NCBI RefSeq assembly: GCF_000786655.1
Contig: NZ_JROM01000019.1
Coordinates: 1-33,825 of the forward strand
Source: Kocuria marina
GTDB taxonomy: Bacteria; Actinomycetota; Actinomycetes; Actinomycetales; Micrococcaceae
Reading direction: 5' to 3'
Length of the DNA stretch: 33,825 bases
The position numbers were made by a program, and so were the translations under genes. Shown here one piece after another: positions 6,099-14,213 of this stretch (the stretch's first letter is position 1; the number at the start of each line of letters is the position of its first letter). The notes below the pieces were generated by a model that worked only from the letters and a program-made list of their open reading frames with translations, had not been told where the DNA came from and made no database searches.

Positions 6099-7220
6099 AT
6101 GGAGGAAGACGAGTCCAAGGACTCCTCCGTCCTGGTTTTCGCTGCTCTAGCGCTGGTTGGGGTGGTGGCTGTCAGCGTACCCGTGGCGGGTGTTGCCAGC
6201 CTCGCGCTGGTGTCGGACATGCAGGCATCGGCTGGTGGGTGCACCCCTGCCACGGTTGTCTCCGGTGAGGACTCCGAGGACGGTGTGATCAACGTTCCCA
6301 ACGGCTGGGGCCCGCTCGTGGAGGAGGCCGCCAAGACGGCGGGGCTGCCGGTGAGCGTGGCGGCTGCCCAGCTCAAGCAGGAATCCAATTGGGAACCCCG
6401 GGCGGGCAGCTCCGCCGGGGCCCAAGGCATCGCCCAGTTCATGCCCGATACCTGGGCCGCCTACGGGGAGGGCGGGGACGTGACCGATCCCGAGGATGCG
6501 ATCCCGGCCTATGGGCGCTACATGGCAGCGCTGCGCAATGAGGTGAAGCCCCTGGCCGGCGACGACGCGGATCAGCTGGTGCGCCTGACGCTGGCCGCCT
6601 ATAACGCCGGGCCCGGTGCGGTGGCCCAGCACAAAGGCGTGCCGCCGTTTGCGGAGACCCAGCGCTACGTGGAGGCGATCCTCGACGGCGGGCAGGTCGA
6701 GTTCTCCGCCGGCTGCGAGGCCCCCACGGGTGGCAAGGCCTGGGACGGGGACCTGGGAGACGGGGAGTGGTCCGCCCCGCTGCCCGGGGGGAAGTTCACT
6801 TCCGGCTATGGGCGCCGCAACGTGCCGGGGCTGCCCGAGTGGGCGCAGAACCATGTGGGCCTGGACTTCGCCACCCCCGGCGTCGGCTCCCGTCCCGGTG
6901 GGCCGGTGATCGCCCCGACCGATCTGCGGATCACCGGGTTCAACGAGACGGACGGGTGCGTGATCGCGAAGGAGGACGGGGACGATCCCGATTTCGGGTT
7001 CGCCTTCTGCCACCTGAACTCCTGGGGCGTGAAGAAAGGTCAGAAGCTCACCCGCGGGGACGTGATCGGTGTGGAGGGCAATCGGGGCCAGTTCGGCATG
7101 TCCACGCACCTGCACATCGAGATTTACAAGCCGGGTGCCCCTGACGTCGTTTTCCCCTATCAGGGCTTCAACATCGACCCCGAGCCGATCCTGCGCGAGA
7201 AAGGAGCGTGGCCGCAATGA
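6099..7220 (+). CDS. Bifunctional SLT lytic transglycosylase / M23 peptidase
   Basis: This cell-wall hydrolase opens peptidoglycan for the conjugation apparatus (VirB1-like role). A transmembrane or signal-anchor helix covers about 11-38. The SLT domain spans about 68-195, with catalytic Glu95 in QLKQESNW and the motifs AQGIAQFMP and AAYNAGPGAV. The M23 domain follows, with zinc ligands in NHVGLDF (His252, Asp256) and HLHIEI (His337, His339) plus FCHLN. Both active sites look intact. GAGAGG precedes ATG 6099 by six bases. It is the first gene of the transfer operon, and its TGA overlaps the lipoprotein ATG. Two-domain hydrolases of this kind are common in Gram-positive T4SS clusters. Confidence 0.92.
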   Translation: MEEDESKDSSVLVFAALALVGVVAVSVPVAGVASLALVSDMQASAGGCTPATVVSGEDSEDGVINVPNGWGPLVEEAAKTAGLPVSVAAAQLKQESNWEPRAGSSAGAQGIAQFMPDTWAAYGEGGDVTDPEDAIPAYGRYMAALRNEVKPLAGDDADQLVRLTLAAYNAGPGAVAQHKGVPPFAETQRYVEAILDGGQVEFSAGCEAPTGGKAWDGDLGDGEWSAPLPGGKFTSGYGRRNVPGLPEWAQNHVGLDFATPGVGSRPGGPVIAPTDLRITGFNETDGCVIAKEDGDDPDFGFAFCHLNSWGVKKGQKLTRGDVIGVEGNRGQFGMSTHLHIEIYKPGAPDVVFPYQGFNIDPEPILREKGAWPQ

Positions 7221-7852
7221 GCCGCCGCCCCTACCTGATCACTGCCCTGGCCCTATGCGCCGTACCCCTGGCGGGATGCTCGACCGAGCCTGCTGAGGAG
7301 ACGTCCACCTCCTCCAGTGCAGCGGCCCCGGCCAGCTCGGCCCCGGCCGACTGGCCGACGACCCGCAGCTTTCCTACCCCGGAGATGCCCGGGGATGGGA
7401 CGTTCCCGGCCGTTGAGGACGTGGACCGCACCGACGTGGACTCCACCGCCCGGGCGGCCGCGCTTCTGCTGCACTCCTGGGACACCGTGGTGGACCGCAC
7501 CGAGACGGCGGCGGCGATCCGTACCAAGCCGCTCATGTCCGATGAGTGGGCGGGGCACCAGGTGGAGCCGGAGCGCAACGCCTCCCAGGGGGCGTGGCTG
7601 GAGCCGGCCTCGCACGGGGCCTACAGCCGGGCCCAGGCGGTGCCGGCGATCGGGGACGCGACCCGCGACGTCGGGCAGGACAAGGCAGTGCGGGCGTACA
7701 AGGTGACCTGGCGGTGGGCCAGCCGCGATGGGGAACCGGCCGAGGGCACCGGCACCCGGCACGTGACGCTCTACCTGGAGCGCCACTCTGGGGCCTGGGA
7801 GGTCGTGGGCCACCAGTCCCACGACCTACCCGCCGGGGAGGTCGCCTCGTGA
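7217..7852 (+). CDS. Lipoprotein, conjugation-associated
   Basis: The signal peptide MSRRPYLITALALCAVPLAGC carries a clear lipobox (LAGC), so the mature protein is tethered to the outer face of the membrane. A Ser/Ala/Thr-rich linker follows, and then a compact domain with WRWASRDGE and HVTLYLERHSGAWEVVGH, a pattern of strands that resembles NTF2/VirB8-like folds; this is only a suggestion. ATG 7217 is preferred to GTG 7208 because AAGGAG (7201-7206) is ten bases upstream and the start overlaps the previous stop. The gene lies inside the transfer operon, between the wall hydrolase and a large membrane-anchored protein, so it is probably a surface part of the channel. No named family recognised. 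Confidence 0.75.
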   Translation: MSRRPYLITALALCAVPLAGCSTEPAEETSTSSSAAAPASSAPADWPTTRSFPTPEMPGDGTFPAVEDVDRTDVDSTARAAALLLHSWDTVVDRTETAAAIRTKPLMSDEWAGHQVEPERNASQGAWLEPASHGAYSRAQAVPAIGDATRDVGQDKAVRAYKVTWRWASRDGEPAEGTGTRHVTLYLERHSGAWEVVGHQSHDLPAGEVAS

Positions 7853-9402
7853 GTCCGGCCGTGCACACCTGGCCGGTGATCACTCTGACCTTCGGGGCCG
7901 AGCAGATCGTGGCCGATGCCAATGGGGAGGTGCTGACCTACCCGGTGCTCGACGCCGCCACCGCCCACGAGGTCGCCGCGGACGCGGCCACAGAAGCCTG
8001 CCGACGACTCGGGTTGAAGGCCTGCCGGGTGCAGGGCCACACCGAGGACGGGTCCGTATTCGAGATGGTCGTAGACGCCGAACTAGGCACCCTGGAGGAA
8101 TACGAACCCCCGGTTGCCCCCGGGCCCGCCACCAGCAATGGGGCCCGGCAGGGCGGGAGCAGCACCAGCACACGCAAAGCGGGTGCCCGGTCCGGGAACC
8201 AGCGCCGTCGCGCCCTGGCGATCTGGAGCAGCGTCGGGATCCTGGCACTGACGGCCGGGGCCTCGGTGGCGATGAACCTCACCGAGGGCGACGGGGAGCC
8301 GGTGGCGGTGGTGCACACCCCGCCCCCGGCCCAGTTGCCGGTGCCGGCCCCGGCCGGGTGGGACACCTACGGTGCGTGGGCCACACCCATGTCCGGGTCC
8401 CAGGTGCAAGCGGTCCTGGACTGGGAGGGCCGGCCCGTGAGTGTGGACGGGGCCAAGCTCATCGGCCACGACCCCGACACCGGGGTGGAACAGTGGAGCC
8501 GCACCGCGCCGTTCACCGTGACCCAGCTGGGGCTGTTCACTGTGGACGGGCAGACCCGGTTGGCGGCCGCCACGGGCAAAGAGCTGGTGCTGTTCACCCC
8601 GGACTCCACCGACCCGATCAGGGTCCAGGTGCCGCAGGAGGCCACCGTGGTCCTGGACGGAGGCACCGTGCCCCGCCTGGACCTGCCCAACCAGAAGTCC
8701 CTGCTGGTGGCAGCGGACGGATCCACCGCCGCCCGGGTGGTGCCGGCGGCCGCCAAACCTCTGGAGGCTCAGGGGGCGGACCTGATCGCCGCTGATGCCA
8801 AGGCGGGGAAGGTGTGGCGGGTCGGCACCGACTCCGCGGCCCTGCCCAAGCCGGCGACCTTGCCGGCCCCGGCCAAGGGCGCGGAACTCACCGGCATCCT
8901 CGGCAGCGTGGAGGGCCGGGTGGTGGCCGCGTGGAAGGACGGGAAGCAGACCCTCGTCGGGTTCTATGACGTGGACGAGTCCACCGAGGCGACCGCGGTG
9001 AAGCAGGTCGCGGTGCGCGAACTCGACGGGAACCAGATCACCACCTCCACCGTGCAGACCGATCGGGTGCACGGGCTGCTGCTGGCCTCAACGGTGCTGG
9101 TCGATGTGGACGCCACCACCGCCCACCTCCTGGAGGGCCAAGCCACGCTGGCCGCCGGCTACGCCTGGGTCACCGATGACGGGCAGCAGTCCCAGGTCAC
9201 CCCTGACGGGGCGACCGAGGCCACCACCCTGGCTGACCAGGCGGCGGTGCCTGACGTCATCACGGACAACGGAATGGCGCTAACCCGGGTGGACGGGTCC
9301 ACCGATGGCTCCCTCTACGCCCTGGTGGAGACCGGCCCCACCCCCACAGCCAGCCCGTCACCGACTGCGAGCCCTACCCTCACTGCTAAGGAGACCCCCT
9401 GA
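7849..9402 (+). CDS. Bitopic protein with large extracytoplasmic beta-rich domain
   Basis: The product is about 517 residues. The first 125 residues are cytosolic, with a small alpha/beta domain (EVLTYPVLDAATAHEVAADAA) and a basic Ser/Arg linker. One membrane helix, ALAIWSSVGILALTAGASVAM, lies at about 123-145. The remaining 370 residues face outward and consist of repeated strand-turn units (LIGHDPDTGVEQWSR, LLVAADGSTAARVV, VVAAWKDGKQTLVGF) that look like a PQQ-type beta propeller. A Thr/Pro/Ser tail ends the chain. The GTG start overlaps the lipoprotein stop (GTGA). Homologous proteins appear beside SCO6880-like genes in actinobacterial plasmids, as far as I recall. Probably a structural channel or surface-recognition protein; role inferred. 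Confidence 0.7.
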   Translation: MSPAVHTWPVITLTFGAEQIVADANGEVLTYPVLDAATAHEVAADAATEACRRLGLKACRVQGHTEDGSVFEMVVDAELGTLEEYEPPVAPGPATSNGARQGGSSTSTRKAGARSGNQRRRALAIWSSVGILALTAGASVAMNLTEGDGEPVAVVHTPPPAQLPVPAPAGWDTYGAWATPMSGSQVQAVLDWEGRPVSVDGAKLIGHDPDTGVEQWSRTAPFTVTQLGLFTVDGQTRLAAATGKELVLFTPDSTDPIRVQVPQEATVVLDGGTVPRLDLPNQKSLLVAADGSTAARVVPAAAKPLEAQGADLIAADAKAGKVWRVGTDSAALPKPATLPAPAKGAELTGILGSVEGRVVAAWKDGKQTLVGFYDVDESTEATAVKQVAVRELDGNQITTSTVQTDRVHGLLLASTVLVDVDATTAHLLEGQATLAAGYAWVTDDGQQSQVTPDGATEATTLADQAAVPDVITDNGMALTRVDGSTDGSLYALVETGPTPTASPSPTASPTLTAKETP

Positions 9403-10805
9403 TGAGAATGACCGCCACGATCGACTCCACCGGTGCTGTGGAGCTGGACACCGCCGGGCAGATCACCCGTGAGAACCACTCCACCGTGGGCGATGCCCGC
9501 CGCTCGGTGATGGCCACGGCCAAGGCTCTGGCGGAGCAGACCAATCAGGACATGCAGCTGCACATCGAGGACCCCGCCGGGTCCCGCACCTTCCTGGTCG
9601 GCGCCGATGGCACCTCCCGGCAGGAGAGTGCGGCACCGGCCACCGTCCAGGTCCCGGCTGATTCGGTGGCTACGGCAGAGCGGGCGGCTGCCCCGGTCGA
9701 GTCCCCTGAGCCTGAGCCGGTGCCTGCTGCGGCTGAGGAGGACCTGGCGGTGGCCCTGGCGGCACCGGCCCCCGTCGAGTCCCTGGCCCCGGTGGCGGCG
9801 ACGTCCACGGCCCCTAATCCGTTCCTCGGCGACCGCCCGTCCACGGCCCGCGCTGCGGAGCCCGCGGCAGCTGGCAGCCGGCGGGAGTCGCTGCCCTCCT
9901 TCGTGGACCGCCCCGAGGTGGACGCCCCCGCCCAGCACGGGTGGCGCGGGGCCCTGAACCAGTTGGGCCTGAGCTTGGCGCCCTCGGCCGCGGAGCTGAG
10001 CCAGCGCCAAGACGAGGCCGCGGTGTCGGCCCACTGGCCGGGCCCGCGCACGATCGCTGTCCTCAACCCCAAGGGCGGGGCCGGCAAAACGCCGACGGTG
10101 ATCTGCCTGTCGGCCGTGTTCGCCCGCCTGTCCGGTGGCGGGGTGCTGGCCTGGGACAACAACAACTCCCTGGGCTCGCTGGGCTGGCGCACCTTCGACG
10201 CCGGCCATGAGTCCACCGTGGTGGATCTGCTCGGGCGCACCGAGCACTTCATGACCTCGGACGCCCGGGTAGGGGACCTGTCCGAGTACGTCCACCACCA
10301 GCCGGCGGACCGCTACGACGTGCTGCGCTCCGATGACCGTTCCGGGGACCAGGAGCGGCACATGGTCACCGGGGACGAGGTGGACCGGCTGCACGCGGTG
10401 GCCGCGAAGTACTACCGGGCGATCGTGATGGACTCGGGCAACACCGAACGCGGAGCGAACTGGCAGGCGATGATCGGCCACGCCGATCAGGTCGTGATCC
10501 CGGTGAAGTCCGTTGATGATGCCGCCGAGGGCGCCTCCCGGGTACTGGCCGCCCTGCACGCCGGAGATGAGCACGCCCAGGAGCTGGCGCGCAACGCGGT
10601 GGTGGTGGTGCTGTGCTGCGAGCCTGGCCATCAGAAGACCAAGGCCAAGGAACTCGCGGAGGAGTTCGCCCCCTACGTGCGGGCCGTGGTCACGATCCCT
10701 TATGACCGGGCGCTGGTGGAGGGGCGGGTGCGGTTTTCCGCGATGACCCCGGCCACCCGCCGGGCCTGGCTGCGGGCCGGGGCGGCAGTGCGGGAGGGCC
10801 TGTGA
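9402..10805 (+). CDS. MinD/ParA-like P-loop ATPase with Ala/Pro-rich N-terminus
   Basis: The C-terminal half is a MinD/ParA-type ATPase: deviant Walker A KGGAGKTPT (about 224-232), IVMDSGN for Walker B and VVIPVKSVDDAAEG for the switch region. The usual DxDxQG segment reads WDNNNSLGSLGW, a distinct subtype. The first 75 residues form a small domain (ATIDSTGAVELD, QLHIEDPAGSRTFLV). A 100-residue Ala/Pro/Glu linker joins the halves. The ATG overlaps the upstream stop (TGATG). The location in the transfer operon, rather than beside a ParB gene, suggests positioning or assembly of the secretion machine instead of plasmid partition. ESX-linked ATPases have a similar architecture. Confidence 0.75.
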   Translation: MRMTATIDSTGAVELDTAGQITRENHSTVGDARRSVMATAKALAEQTNQDMQLHIEDPAGSRTFLVGADGTSRQESAAPATVQVPADSVATAERAAAPVESPEPEPVPAAAEEDLAVALAAPAPVESLAPVAATSTAPNPFLGDRPSTARAAEPAAAGSRRESLPSFVDRPEVDAPAQHGWRGALNQLGLSLAPSAAELSQRQDEAAVSAHWPGPRTIAVLNPKGGAGKTPTVICLSAVFARLSGGGVLAWDNNNSLGSLGWRTFDAGHESTVVDLLGRTEHFMTSDARVGDLSEYVHHQPADRYDVLRSDDRSGDQERHMVTGDEVDRLHAVAAKYYRAIVMDSGNTERGANWQAMIGHADQVVIPVKSVDDAAEGASRVLAALHAGDEHAQELARNAVVVVLCCEPGHQKTKAKELAEEFAPYVRAVVTIPYDRALVEGRVRFSAMTPATRRAWLRAGAAVREGL

Positions 10806-11410
10806 TCGTGGACAGTCCCCGCAACCCCTTCGTGGCCGCCCCCGAGGTGGTGGAGGAGGAGGACCCGATGGAGGAGGACCCGATCCTCGGGACCCGGGAC
10901 TCCATCCGCGGCCCGCAGAACCTCCAGCAGACCTTGGCTAAAGAACCGATCCCCGAGGAGAAACCGGCGGCCCCGGTGGAGGTCTCTAAGGCCACGCTGT
11001 GGCTGGTCGGGGCTTCCGGTGGGGTGGGGACCTCCACCTTGGCGGGGCTGTGCTCCGAGCAGGTCGTGGACGCCGGTGTGCAGGAACCGGAGTGGGCGGG
11101 GCGGGCGCTGCTGGTGTGCTCCACCAGCGCGTCCTCCCTGGAGGCTGCGGCCCAGCTGGCGCGGGCCTCGGCCACCGGGGAGCTGCCCTATGAGCTGGTC
11201 GGGCTGGTCATTGTCCACGACCGGCCCAAGAACCGGATCACCAAGCCCACCCTGAGCTTCGCCCGGGGTGTGGCGCGGATGTTCCCGGTGGCCATGACCG
11301 TCCCCTATGAACCGTCGTGGCGCGAGGTCGGCGTCGCCCCCTCTCCTTCCAGCACCCGGTTGAAGACCGTGCTGCGGAAGATCCACAAAATCGCCCAGAC
11401 CGGGCACTGA
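10802..11410 (+). CDS. DUF6668-like P-loop protein with atypical Walker A
   Basis: The protein of 202 residues has an acidic, disordered N-terminal third and then an ATPase-like core. TLWLVGASGGVGTSTLAGL (65-83) matches the P-loop of MinD-type proteins, except that the invariant Lys before Ser/Thr is Thr (GGVGTST instead of GGVGKST). VGLVIVHDRPK and VAMTVPYEPSWREV are the following strands. It resembles the DUF6668 group seen in actinobacterial conjugation clusters. The GTG start overlaps the ATPase stop (GTGA), so the two are probably made in equal amounts and may form a hetero-oligomer in which this subunit is the inactive partner. That is inference. Confidence 0.65.
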   Translation: MIVDSPRNPFVAAPEVVEEEDPMEEDPILGTRDSIRGPQNLQQTLAKEPIPEEKPAAPVEVSKATLWLVGASGGVGTSTLAGLCSEQVVDAGVQEPEWAGRALLVCSTSASSLEAAAQLARASATGELPYELVGLVIVHDRPKNRITKPTLSFARGVARMFPVAMTVPYEPSWREVGVAPSPSSTRLKTVLRKIHKIAQTGH

Positions 11411-11423
11411 GAAAGGAACCCCC

Positions 11424-11693
11424 ATGCTGATCAACACCCTCAACGCCCTGATGATCCCGGCCATCAACGCCACCCCCACCCAGCCCCCGGGCATGGAGAA
11501 CGTGACCATGATCCTCGGCTGGATCCTCTGGGCCGCCGGGCTCGTGCTGTTCGTCTACTTCATCTTCGGGCTCGTCACCGCCGGCCGGAACCGCCGCCGC
11601 GGCGATGAGGTCGAGGCCCCGGTGTGGCCGCTGGTCGCCGCCGCTCTGCTCGGGGCGGCCGGGGCGATCTGGAACATGATCACCGGCGGCTGA
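11424..11693 (+). CDS. Small two-TM protein, pilin/VirB2-like
   Basis: The 89-residue product has an N-terminal segment, then a helix MILGWILWAAGLVLFVYFIFGLVTA, a short basic loop GRNRRRGDEVEAP and a second helix VWPLVAAALLGAAGAIWNMI. Size and topology match VirB2/TrbC-type pilins or the small channel proteins of Gram-positive T4SS. AAAGGA stands six bases before the ATG. It follows the P-loop gene by 13 bases and lies just ahead of the VirB8- and VirB6-like genes, as expected for such a subunit. There is no sequence motif that proves the pilin assignment. Confidence 0.6.
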   Translation: MLINTLNALMIPAINATPTQPPGMENVTMILGWILWAAGLVLFVYFIFGLVTAGRNRRRGDEVEAPVWPLVAAALLGAAGAIWNMITGG

Positions 11694-11742
11694 GCCGGCC
11701 CCCACTCCTCAACCGGCACCGCAACAACAGGGAGACCCCCCG

Positions 11743-12540
11743 ATGGACACGAACAACAACAACGCAACCCGGCCCCGCCCCCGCTGGTTCGGCCCTGCCC
11801 TGATCGCCCTGGTGCTGCTGCTGGTCACGGTGGCCGGATGGACCATCCGCAACCTCACCGCCCCTGATGAGGTGCAGGCCCCCACGACCCCTGCCGCCTC
11901 GACTGCCCCCACCCAGGGGGCGGCCGAGGCGGCTGCTCCCGCCTCGGGGGAGGACTTCGCGTGGGACTGCCAGGCGCAGCTGAGCACGGACACCTCCTCG
12001 GTGGCCGATGAGGCCCCGGAGGTCCTGGACTGGGTGGCCGCTGGCTACAACGTGGTGCCCTCCTCCGACGAGTTCGGCGGCTGTGAGCGGAGGGACTCGG
12101 GGCTGCGGGCCGGTTATGCCCACTCCGAGGCCGGGTCGCTGATGGCTGCGGCGACTTATGCGATGGCTCTGGACCCCTCGGTGAGTGAGGACGCGGCCAA
12201 GGACTCGGAGGTGGCGATCGCAGAAGGCCCCAACCGGGACCGCCTGGAGGAAAAGGCTCAGCGCATCCGCGACGGGCTGGAGGAAGCCAAGGGAGGCTTG
12301 GCCGCATCCTCGGCCACGCTGATCGGTTACTCCCAGGACCACTACACCGACGAGGCGGCGTCCTATCAGCTGATCTACGACCTGCCTTCGGAGAACGGCC
12401 TGACGCAGACGATCGCCGGTCAGGTTGACCTGGTGTGGGAGGACGGGGACTGGAAGCTGGACCCGGCCTCGGGCACCTCGATGATCACCGGGGACCAGCA
12501 CCAGGGCCAGCCCTACGTGGAGTGGGGACCAAAGTCATGA
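11743..12540 (+). CDS. Bitopic VirB8-like channel protein (tentative)
   Basis: A short polar N-terminus precedes one membrane helix, WFGPALIALVLLLVTVAGWTI (about 15-36). An Ala/Thr/Pro spacer follows, and then a soluble outer domain of about 200 residues with two Cys (WDCQAQL and GGCERRD) that could form a disulphide. The C-terminal strands YQLIYDLP and GQVDLVWEDGDWKLDP fit an NTF2-like sheet, the fold of VirB8/TcpC proteins. Topology and place in the cluster support a VirB8 role, but the family is not recognised by sequence. GGGAGA precedes the ATG. Its stop overlaps the next start (ATGA at 12537-12540). Confidence 0.6.
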   Translation: MDTNNNNATRPRPRWFGPALIALVLLLVTVAGWTIRNLTAPDEVQAPTTPAASTAPTQGAAEAAAPASGEDFAWDCQAQLSTDTSSVADEAPEVLDWVAAGYNVVPSSDEFGGCERRDSGLRAGYAHSEAGSLMAAATYAMALDPSVSEDAAKDSEVAIAEGPNRDRLEEKAQRIRDGLEEAKGGLAASSATLIGYSQDHYTDEAASYQLIYDLPSENGLTQTIAGQVDLVWEDGDWKLDPASGTSMITGDQHQGQPYVEWGPKS

Positions 12541-14213
12541 TGGATTGGGTCGGAGACCTCGCCGGCGGTATCGCCGGGGACACGGTGGAGAAGCTGATCC
12601 TGTTCATGGCCGGGTGGCTGGTCGAAATTTTCACCACCATGCTCGATTTCGTGGGCACCTGGTGGCTCAACATCGGCGCACCGGCAATGGGCGCCGGATC
12701 GGCCACCGAGCGGGTGCAGACCGCCACCACCACCTTCGTCGGCGTCGCCGGCATCATCGGCACCGCCTTCGCTGTCATCAAGATCGCTCGGGACCACAGC
12801 CGGGACTCGGCGGAGAACCTGGTGATGGGACTGATCCGCACCGTGGTGGTCTCCGGGCTGGCGGTGTCGATGGTGTCCCTGTCGCTGGCGGTCACCGATG
12901 AGGTGGCCCCGTGGCTGGTAGACACCATCGCCGGCAACGCGGCCCGGGACGGACTGGGACAGTCGATGGACCTGGACGCCGTGGCCGGGTCAACTATGGC
13001 GCTGACCACCGCTGGAATCCTGATCGTGCTCGCTCCCTTCGCCATCCTCGGGGCGATCCTCAACGCGGCCCTGGTGATCTTCTCCTACGGGGTGGCCGGA
13101 GCCCTGTGCGGGCTGCTGCCGATCTTCGCCGCGGCCTCGACCACGGAGCGAGGACGCAAGGCATTCGACAAAGCGGTGGGCTGGCTGATCTCGGTGATCC
13201 TGTTCAAGCCGGTCGCGGCCGTCCTCTACGGCTTCGGCCTGGCGCTGATGAACGGGATCAGGGGAACCGGTGACGGTGAGGTGGCCAACCAGGTGATCAC
13301 CCTGCTCACCGGCACCGTGATCATCTTCTCCGCCTGCCTGTCGATGCCCGCCCTGGCCCGCGTCATGGTCCCGGCCGTCAGCGCCGGTCCCCGCGGCATG
13401 GGGGCCGGTGGGCTGGCCATGCTCGGTGGCGCGGTGGCCATCGGTGCACTCACTGCTGGCGTCGGCACCGCCGCCGCCGGAGCGGTCGCCGCGGGCGCTG
13501 GAGCCGCTGGTGCTGCCGGTGCTGGAGCTGCCGGAGGCGCTGCTGGCGCTGGAGCTGGTGCTGCTGGCGCTGGAGCTGCCGGAGGCGCTGGAGCTGCCGG
13601 AGGCGCTGTTGGCGCTGGAGCCGGTGGCGCTGGAGCCGGTGGCGCTGGAGCTGCCGGGGTCAGTGCTTCAGGTGCCGGGGCCGGCGCCTCGGGCGCTGGC
13701 ACCGGTTCGGGTGCTGGGGGCGGTGCCTCCAGTTCGACCGGGACGCCGGGACCGGCTGGTGCTGGCGGGCCTGGTGGTGGCTCTCCTTCGGTCGGTGGAC
13801 CGGCTGGCGCGGAGAACGTGGAGAGCACCACGGCCGGTGCAGCTCCTACGTCCGCACCGGGGACCACGACAGGTGGGGCCTCGGGCGCGGAGAACGTGCA
13901 GAGTCCCACCACGGGTGCCGCCCCCAACAGCGCAGCAGGCACCGGCACGGGCGGGGCCTCGGGTGCGGAGCAGGTGCAGAGCTCGAGCCATTCCCCGGCA
14001 GCTGCCGGTAGGGCATCCGAGGCGTCTGGGCCGGCCGGTGCGGAGCCGGTGGCTGCGACCCATGGCGCGGGGCCGACTGGGCACCCGGCTGGGGAAGGGT
14101 CCTCGGCCACCGGGGCGAATAAACCGTTGATTAACGGCCAGCGGATCGAGTTCGGGCTGCGGGAAGTCGTCCGGGACGCTGAGCACTCCATTGAAAGTGG
14201 TGAGGATCTGTGA
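12537..14213 (+). CDS. VirB6/TrbL-like polytopic protein with Ala/Gly-rich tail
   Basis: About 300 residues contain six to seven membrane helices, among them TTTFVGVAGIIGTAFAVIKIA, VVVSGLAVSMVSLSLAV, AGILIVLAPFAILGAILNA, WLISVILFKPVAAVLYGFG and LTGTVIIFSACLSMPAL. The conserved-looking GRKAFDKAVGWLISVILFKP segment is typical of TrbL/VirB6 inner-membrane channel proteins. The last 250 residues are low complexity: Gly/Ala repeats, then Ser/Thr/Pro with repeated GAENV/GAEQV units, ending in a short folded segment INGQRIEFGLREVV. ATG 12537 or 12540 is the start (overlapping the upstream stop); longer frames are rejected. The GTG of the next gene overlaps its stop. Confidence 0.8.
   Translation: MMDWVGDLAGGIAGDTVEKLILFMAGWLVEIFTTMLDFVGTWWLNIGAPAMGAGSATERVQTATTTFVGVAGIIGTAFAVIKIARDHSRDSAENLVMGLIRTVVVSGLAVSMVSLSLAVTDEVAPWLVDTIAGNAARDGLGQSMDLDAVAGSTMALTTAGILIVLAPFAILGAILNAALVIFSYGVAGALCGLLPIFAAASTTERGRKAFDKAVGWLISVILFKPVAAVLYGFGLALMNGIRGTGDGEVANQVITLLTGTVIIFSACLSMPALARVMVPAVSAGPRGMGAGGLAMLGGAVAIGALTAGVGTAAAGAVAAGAGAAGAAGAGAAGGAAGAGAGAAGAGAAGGAGAAGGAVGAGAGGAGAGGAGAAGVSASGAGAGASGAGTGSGAGGGASSSTGTPGPAGAGGPGGGSPSVGGPAGAENVESTTAGAAPTSAPGTTTGGASGAENVQSPTTGAAPNSAAGTGTGGASGAEQVQSSSHSPAAAGRASEASGPAGAEPVAATHGAGPTGHPAGEGSSATGANKPLINGQRIEFGLREVVRDAEHSIESGEDL
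13491..13790 (+). repeat. Low-complexity Ala/Gly-coding repeat tract
   Basis: Within the VirB6-like gene the sequence cycles through GCTGGAGCTGCCGGAGGCGCT-type units of 6, 9 and 12 bases. The tract encodes long runs of Gly and Ala. Such tandem degenerate units are prone to slippage, so length may vary between isolates. The antisense frames are also open here, which produces long false ORFs. Confidence 0.7.

Noticed and set aside
7546-7848. Upstream extension of the bitopic-protein gene
   Set aside because: The extension covers the lipoprotein gene in another frame and is Gly/Arg-rich; GTG 7849 overlapping the lipoprotein stop is a better start.
9402-11410. Plasmid partition (parAB) locus
   Set aside because: A ParA-like ATPase is present, but no ParB-like protein or centromere repeats; the genes are embedded in the secretion operon.
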